Shown: piece after piece, positions 31,226 to 35,619 of the stretch
Position numbering within the stretch: position 1 is the first letter of the stretch
Layout: the number at the start of each line of letters is the position of its first letter
Assembly: GCA_031404015.1 (NCBI GenBank)
Contig: JANNGT010000326.1
Coordinates: 1-35,619, forward strand
From: RPQJ01 sp031404015
GTDB lineage: Bacteria > Pseudomonadota > Gammaproteobacteria > Steroidobacterales > Steroidobacteraceae
Length of the DNA: 35,619 nt
Reading direction: 5' to 3'
The notes under the pieces: model-generated
What the model saw: only the letters and a program-made list of their open reading frames with translations
Database searches by the model: none
Told to the model about the DNA's origin: nothing
Position numbers and translations under genes: made by a program

Positions 31226-32781
31226 GTCGCGTCCGGACGGTGGGACTGCTGACCTCATTGAACATCGGCAATGCGGCTCTAGGCTTGCTCAATACCATCG
31301 TCGTTGCCTACTACTTTGGCACGTCCCGCGGAGTGGAGGTGTACCTTGCTGCCGTCGGCTTGCTCGCCTCGGTAGCCAGTCTCGCCCAGACCGGACAGGT
31401 GTCCGAGGTGTTACTTCCTTCGTACCACGCGCTGAAGCAGAAGCACGGACGCGAGTTGGCGTATGCCGCGTTCACGGCCCTGACCAACCGCTTCCTGGCG
31501 CTGCTCAGCGTCCTGGCAATCCTCGCCTGGCTGGTGGCTGCAGAACTGACGCGATTGCGGGTGCCCGGTTTCGATACCGCCGATGTCATGATCGCCACGG
31601 CGATGTTTCGCTGGCTGCTGCCGCTGGTGGTGCTGCAGGTCGGTGCAGAGCTGCTGCGGACGTTGTGCAATGCCGAGCGACTCTTCGGTGCCCCGGAAGC
31701 GGTCGGCTGTGTGGCGCGTCTGCTGTCGCTGACCGCGCTCCTGCTGCTGGCGCCCACGCTGCAAGTCTGGGCGCTGGTCGTCGCGCTCTGGGTCGCGGGA
31801 ATCGTCGAGACGGGCCTGCTGCTGGTCGTGCTGCGTGCGCGCGACTACCGGTACCGTCTGCTGCACACGCTGCCTACGGCTGACTCGGGTGCTGGCCTGT
31901 TCCGCAAGCTGTTGACGACCTTGCCCTACGTGGGGACGACGCAGGTCTATCTCTTCATCTTCGATGCGGCACTATCCAATCTGCCGCAGGGCTCATTCGC
32001 GCTGTTTCGTTATGCGTCGACCGTGTGGAGTCGGACACAGGGAATCTTCCTGCGTCCCGTCAGTGTGCCGTTCTTCACGGATTTCTCGGAGCGCAGTGCC
32101 CAGGGTTCGGGGCGCGGCCGGGAGCTCACGGATGCGGCCCTTGCGCGAGTCATCGCGGTGACCGCCGTCGTGTCCACTGCCGTGCTGGCGGGCTCGGCAA
32201 GGCTGCTGTCCGGACTCTGGGAAAGCGGGAGGTTTCCGCCGGAACACGTCGGGACCTTGGCCTGGCTGTTGGCTGGCCTGTACGCCATCCTGCCACTCGC
32301 AGGAGCCGCTACGATTCTTAGGAAAGTGACAGTCTCGTTGCATCTGGTGCGCGAGACGTATCTCGCGCTCGCGGTTGTGCAAATAGCCGGCGCGGCATTG
32401 GCATGGAAAATCCTGCCGGCACTCGGCCTGCACGGTGCGCTCCTGGTAACGGCTTTGAGCATGCTCGGGTTCTGCGTCGCGCCGATTCTGGTTCTGCGCA
32501 GCGCTGGCAATCCCATCCGGATCGGACTGCCAGTCGATCGGTTATGGCGCTGGCTGGTCGCGGTCGCTTGTGGCCTGCTACTTGCGGCGGTCGTGGACAG
32601 GTTGCTGCTGCAGTTGCCATTGGAAATGTTCAATCGCCGCATGCTCGATGTTGCGCTGGGCCTGTTGCTGGCCGCGCTCGGCGCCGCCACGGCGTTCGGG
32701 GTCTCGGCGGTTCTGAATGTGCCGGAGTCGCTGCAGCTGGCGAGCATCCTGAAGCGTGCGCCACAGCGGACGCGGGCCTGA
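31222..32781 (+). CDS. MurJ/Wzx-like lipid-linked oligosaccharide flippase
   Basis: A 519-residue membrane protein with about fourteen hydrophobic helices. The beginning (LLTSLNIGNAALGLLNTIVVAYYFGTSRGVEVYLAAVGLL) resembles the MurJ branch of the MOP flippases, where a pattern 'a..fG.s...day..a' opens the protein, and PVSVPFFTDFSERSAQG recalls MurJ's 'P.ls......d'. In a polysaccharide locus such a protein is expected to move the undecaprenyl-linked repeat unit to the periplasm rather than to serve peptidoglycan. A different, Wzx-type flippase is encoded at 5528-6790, so the window has two candidate exporters and only one polymerase. The ATG overlaps the preceding stop by four bases. Confidence 0.82.
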   Translation: MSRVRTVGLLTSLNIGNAALGLLNTIVVAYYFGTSRGVEVYLAAVGLLASVASLAQTGQVSEVLLPSYHALKQKHGRELAYAAFTALTNRFLALLSVLAILAWLVAAELTRLRVPGFDTADVMIATAMFRWLLPLVVLQVGAELLRTLCNAERLFGAPEAVGCVARLLSLTALLLLAPTLQVWALVVALWVAGIVETGLLLVVLRARDYRYRLLHTLPTADSGAGLFRKLLTTLPYVGTTQVYLFIFDAALSNLPQGSFALFRYASTVWSRTQGIFLRPVSVPFFTDFSERSAQGSGRGRELTDAALARVIAVTAVVSTAVLAGSARLLSGLWESGRFPPEHVGTLAWLLAGLYAILPLAGAATILRKVTVSLHLVRETYLALAVVQIAGAALAWKILPALGLHGALLVTALSMLGFCVAPILVLRSAGNPIRIGLPVDRLWRWLVAVACGLLLAAVVDRLLLQLPLEMFNRRMLDVALGLLLAALGAATAFGVSAVLNVPESLQLASILKRAPQRTRA

Positions 32782-32796
32782 ACGCGGCACGGCACA

Positions 32797-33330
32797 GTGA
32801 AGACGAACACGAAAAAGCTGCGGTCGCATGCCTGGGGACTGCTGATCGCGCATTTCCCGTCCCGCAGAGTCCGCAGGTTGTGGCTGCGGGGGATGCTCGG
32901 TACGCAAGGTGCGGAGTCCTTCGTGGCTCTGCACGTGGCATTCATGCAACCGGGTAACACACACGTCGGCGCGCGAGCCGTCATCAACTCTCACTGCATC
33001 ATCGATGGCCGTGGGCATCCAGTAAGGATCGGCGACGATACCGATATAGGTACTCACACTCACATCTGGACATTGCAGCACGACGTCAACGATGCCGATC
33101 ATGGGACGACCGGCGGGCCCGTCACGATCGGCGACCACGTCTGGATCGCATCGCGTGTCACGGTGCTGCCGGGCGTCTCGATCGGTCGCGGCGCCGTCGT
33201 GGCGGCAGGCGCAGTCGTCACGCGCGACGTGCCGGACCTTGCAATCGTCGCAGGCGTGCCGGCCCAGGTGATCGGCCAGCGGCGTAACGACCTCACGTAT
33301 AAGTTGCAGTTCGCGCCACGCTTTCGGTGA
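32797..33330 (+). CDS. Hexapeptide-repeat acyltransferase (sugar O-acetyltransferase type)
   Basis: A 177-residue left-handed beta-helix protein with a GTG start at 32797. Repeats include NTHVGARAVINSHCIIDGRG, VRIGDDTDIGTHTHIW, VTIGDHVWIASRVTVLPGVS and IGRGAVVAAGAVVTRDV, ending with AIVAGVPAQVIG. The histidines in THTHIWTLQHD are in the catalytic region. It should move an acetyl (or other acyl) group from CoA to a sugar. The N-terminal 45 residues are basic and partly hydrophobic and may help with membrane binding. It lies 15 bases after the flippase and three bases before the next glycosyltransferase. It is not closely similar to the WcaF-like protein at 8052-8615. Confidence 0.86.
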   Translation: MKTNTKKLRSHAWGLLIAHFPSRRVRRLWLRGMLGTQGAESFVALHVAFMQPGNTHVGARAVINSHCIIDGRGHPVRIGDDTDIGTHTHIWTLQHDVNDADHGTTGGPVTIGDHVWIASRVTVLPGVSIGRGAVVAAGAVVTRDVPDLAIVAGVPAQVIGQRRNDLTYKLQFAPRFR

Positions 33331-33333
33331 ATA

Positions 33334-34440
33334 GTGACAAAGTCGATTCCCGCGCGTCGCATTGGCTACTTTCCGTTCGATCCGGGAGTGAACCCCTATC
33401 AGCGGCTTTTCGCATCCGCACTCGAGGGCGCGGGCGCGGTGGTCGAACGGATTGCGCCCCGCAAGCTGCTGCCGTTGCAGTTCGCGGCCGCGCATGACGT
33501 CGACCTCCTGCAATTCGACTGGCCGCACGACTGGTACCAGGGTCGCAATGCGTGGACTCGGGCGTTGAAGCAGGGCATGTATCTACACGGGCTGCGCCGA
33601 CTGCGTGACGCGCGCGTGGTCTGGACCGTCCACAACCTGATCGGGCACGACGCCGGTGACCCTGAGTATGAACGCCGGATGATCCAGGCGCTGATCGACG
33701 AGTGCGATGGTTTGATCATGTTGTCGTCGGCATCCGCGGATTCCCTGCGGGCGACCTACAGGATCGACTCGCGAACCCAAATCGCCATCATCCCGCACGG
33801 TCACTACGCAGGTGTCTATCCGAACGAGATCTCCGGTGCCGAGGCGAGGTCGTTATTGCAGTTGTCGACGGATGCTCGCGTCGTGCTTTCGCTCGGTCGT
33901 TTGCAGCCGTACAAGGGGCTCGAGGAACTGATTGCCGCGTTCGCCGGTGTTGCGGCGAGCGATGACGTACTGCTTCTGGCGGGCAGGATCGCCACGGAGT
34001 CCTATCGTCAGGAACTCGAGCGGGCGGTGACGACCGCGCAGCTCGATGCCTCGCGCGTACGGATACTTGACGCTGTGGTGCCGGACGCAGAGCTGCAGAT
34101 CTATTTCAACGCCTGCGATCTGGTGGCGCTGCCTTTCCGTCGCTTGCTGAACTCCGGCAGCCTGTTGTTGGCCATGAGTTTCGGCTGCCCGGTTGTCGCT
34201 CCGCGCCTCGGCTCCATTCCGGAAGTTGCCTGCCCGGAAGGCTGGTTCCCCTACGATCCCGCCGATGCCAACGGCCTTTCTGAGGCGCTGCGTGATGCCT
34301 TGGACTGCACGGATTTGGCCCGACGGCGCGCCCGCGTCCTCGAATTCACGCTTGCAACATACGATTGGTACAACGTGGGTCGCAAGGTGTCCGAATTGTA
34401 CGAGTCGATTATCGAGCGGGGCTCTGCACGGAAGCTGTGA
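33334..34440 (+). CDS. Glycosyltransferase family 4
   Basis: A 368-residue GT-B glycosyltransferase with a GTG start three bases after the acetyltransferase stop. The acceptor domain includes RIGYFPFDPGVNPYQRLFASALEGAGA, DLLQFDWPHDWYQ and VVWTVHNLIGHD, which recalls transferases whose acceptor side carries the 'WTVHN' strand. The donor domain starts VVLSLGRLQPYKGLEELIAAFAG, and LLNSGSLLLAMSFGCPVVAPRLGSIPEV is the donor-binding segment; the usual first glutamate of E-x7-E is not evident, as in several members with the 'nSGs' form. It would add one sugar to the repeat unit. A 56-base gap with a hairpin separates it from the next gene. Confidence 0.86.
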   Translation: MTKSIPARRIGYFPFDPGVNPYQRLFASALEGAGAVVERIAPRKLLPLQFAAAHDVDLLQFDWPHDWYQGRNAWTRALKQGMYLHGLRRLRDARVVWTVHNLIGHDAGDPEYERRMIQALIDECDGLIMLSSASADSLRATYRIDSRTQIAIIPHGHYAGVYPNEISGAEARSLLQLSTDARVVLSLGRLQPYKGLEELIAAFAGVAASDDVLLLAGRIATESYRQELERAVTTAQLDASRVRILDAVVPDAELQIYFNACDLVALPFRRLLNSGSLLLAMSFGCPVVAPRLGSIPEVACPEGWFPYDPADANGLSEALRDALDCTDLARRRARVLEFTLATYDWYNVGRKVSELYESIIERGSARKL

Positions 34441-34453
34441 GGTCACGGGCGTG

Positions 34454-34469
34454 CCGGCCATAAGGCCGG
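34454..34469 (+). terminator. Hairpin between two glycosyltransferase genes
   Basis: CCGGCC and GGCCGG form a perfect six-base stem with an ATAA loop, 13 bases after the glycosyltransferase stop and 27 bases before the next ATG. No T-run follows immediately. It may reduce transcription of downstream genes, stabilise the upstream message, or be a processing site. Confidence 0.35.
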
Positions 34470-34496
34470 ACCCGCTAAGGTTTCCACCGAATCATC

Positions 34497-35597
34497 ATGC
34501 GCATCGCCTACATTCACGGCAACGACGGAACGGACGTAAGGGTTGGCAAGACCTGCCGCTCCCTTGCGCGCCTGGGATTTGATACGCACTTCATCGGCTG
34601 GGACCGGCGGCCGGAGGCCCCAAAGACCATCGACCTCGGTAGTGCACAGGCGCACGTCGTCTCGCGCACAACCGTGCTTGGGCACGGCACACTCGGCGCC
34701 CATGCGAACTTCATAGCCCACGCGGTACGCACGCTGGCCCGTCTTCGCCCGGACGTCGTCTGCGCCGTCAACGAAGAGCTGGCTTGCGCGGTGCTGCCGT
34801 TCAGGGGACTGTTCTACCGGCGGCTCGTGTGCGACATCTTCGATTCGCTGTCCGCACGCGCCGCAAGACGACCGCTGCCGCTACGCACCGCGTTGAATGT
34901 AATCAGTAACCTGGGTCTGCGTGGATCCGATCGGCTGATTGCCACCGACGACAATCGCAAGCAGATGCTCGGACGCTTTGCGCACAAGGCGGTCGTCATC
35001 GAGAACGTGCCGGAGGATCCGGGCCCGGACTTGGCAGCCTGCAAGCCGCAGGGCGAAATCAAGATCTGGGTTGGTGGCAGCCTCGACGAAACCCGCGGGC
35101 TCCGTGGACTGCTCGCGGCCATAGAGAACTTGCCGGGGATCAGCATTGTAGCTGCAGGATGGCCTTACGATGCCTTCGCAGCGGACACGTTCGTACGCCA
35201 CCCGCGCGTCCGCTTTGAAGGCATCGTGACGGCGCGGCGTGCCCTTGAACTGGCGGCGTCCTGCGACGTCGTATTTTCGTACTACGCCCCCATCAATTCC
35301 TACATGGTCAACGCCAGTCCAAACAAGGTCTACGATGCCCTGGCCGTCGGCCGGCCCGTATTGATCAACCGGGAGGTCAAGCTCGCGGCCTGGGTTGAGC
35401 AGGAGCAGGTGGGCTACGTGCTCGACTACGCGGACATCAACGGCCTGCGTCGCGCGATCGAATCGATGGACGCCCGTCGCCCATCGCTAGGCGAGTTCGC
35501 GGCACGTGCGCGCATCCTGTTCCAGGAGCGCTACAACTGGAGCCGGATGGAAGCCCGACTTGCGGCACTGTATCGAGAGCTCGGCAGTGAGTACTGA
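34497..35597 (+). CDS. Glycosyltransferase, GT-B fold (family 4-like)
   Basis: A 366-residue glycosyltransferase. The N-terminus MRIAYIHGNDGTDVRVGKTCRSLARLGFDTHFIGWDR is the acceptor-side strand and helix of GT-B enzymes, with a basic RVGKTCRSL pattern that I associate with family 4-like 'DxRV.k....L...G' proteins. DRLIATDDNRKQML marks the end of the acceptor domain. In the donor domain IKIWVGGSLDETRGLRGLL and YYAPINSYMVNASPNKVYDALAVGRPVLIN form the nucleotide-sugar site, in the N-K-x-Y-D/E-x-L-A-x-G form also seen in WbuB-like enzymes. Donor and acceptor are unknown. The ATG at 34497 is preceded by a 56-base gap holding a hairpin. Confidence 0.85.
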   Translation: MRIAYIHGNDGTDVRVGKTCRSLARLGFDTHFIGWDRRPEAPKTIDLGSAQAHVVSRTTVLGHGTLGAHANFIAHAVRTLARLRPDVVCAVNEELACAVLPFRGLFYRRLVCDIFDSLSARAARRPLPLRTALNVISNLGLRGSDRLIATDDNRKQMLGRFAHKAVVIENVPEDPGPDLAACKPQGEIKIWVGGSLDETRGLRGLLAAIENLPGISIVAAGWPYDAFAADTFVRHPRVRFEGIVTARRALELAASCDVVFSYYAPINSYMVNASPNKVYDALAVGRPVLINREVKLAAWVEQEQVGYVLDYADINGLRRAIESMDARRPSLGEFAARARILFQERYNWSRMEARLAALYRELGSEY

Positions 35598-35619
35598 GCC
35601 TGTCGCGATGCAGTTGCTG
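35587..35619 (+). CDS. Possible start of the next gene (cut by the window end)
   Basis: A GTG at 35587 opens a frame (MSTEPVAMQLL) that overlaps the glycosyltransferase stop by 11 bases and runs off the window; an ATG at 35608 in the same frame is the alternative. The close packing seen elsewhere in this operon makes a further gene likely, but eleven codons cannot identify it. Confidence 0.25.
   Translation, partial: MSTEPVAMQLL

Noticed and set aside
1..35619. Mobile elements, tRNA genes and CRISPR arrays
   Set aside because: No transposase or integrase motifs, no regularly spaced repeats and no cloverleaf-like sequence were noticed; a dedicated tRNA scan was not possible.

Overview
The window is a GC-rich stretch of a Gram-negative bacterial chromosome, packed with genes for making a surface polysaccharide. 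A DsbC-type periplasmic isomerase, a predicted lipoprotein, Wzz/GumC-type chain-length proteins and an exosortase point to a proteobacterium, most likely a beta- or gammaproteobacterium. Family assignments are from recognition of motifs, not from database searches. No tRNA, rRNA, insertion sequence or CRISPR array was seen.

Layout. (A) 1-4513, plus strand: the end of a GumC/Wzz-like protein, a BY-kinase-like protein with a degenerate Walker A, an ExeA-like AAA ATPase, an exosortase-associated TIGR03790-like protein and a family 4 glycosyltransferase. (B) 4453-11020, minus strand: an operon read right to left with an O-antigen polymerase/ligase-like protein, a family 2 glycosyltransferase, a WcaF-like acetyltransferase, a family 4 glycosyltransferase, a flippase, and an SGNH hydrolase with a GlyGly-CTERM-like tail. 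(C) 11130-18872, plus strand: an exosortase fused to an EpsI domain, a WecA/MraY-type initiating transferase with an extra membrane domain, a PrsT-like TPR lipoprotein, and a secreted protein with five copies of an unrecognised 'D-x-x-FP' repeat, an Ig-like domain and a glycine-rich tripartite tail. (D) 18910-20212, minus strand: two small unknown proteins and a DsbC-like isomerase. (E) 20494-35619, plus strand: a second, intact GumC / kinase / ATPase cassette, then a nonulosonic (sialic/legionaminic-type) acid module (a CBS-NeuB-SAF-TIM fusion, NeuA, Gfo/Idh oxidoreductase, SDR), a methyltransferase, a possible GT-B protein, a MurJ/Wzx-like flippase, an acetyltransferase and two more glycosyltransferases.

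How the parts may work together (inference). The WecA-like enzyme would load the first sugar phosphate on undecaprenyl phosphate. The glycosyltransferases, the CMP-nonulosonate module and the acetyl- and methyltransferases would build and decorate the repeat unit. Two flippases and one polymerase would export and polymerise it, and two GumC/kinase/ATPase sets would control length and export. The exosortase-EpsI fusion, PrsT and TIGR03790-like protein are typical company of protein-sorting systems coupled to exopolysaccharide. The main points for follow-up are the FP-repeat protein, the two GlyGly-type tails beside an exosortase with no PEP-CTERM substrate in view, the duplicated cassette with one apparently inactive kinase, the multi-domain NeuB fusion, and a good sigma-54-type promoter with upstream inverted repeats ahead of region E.
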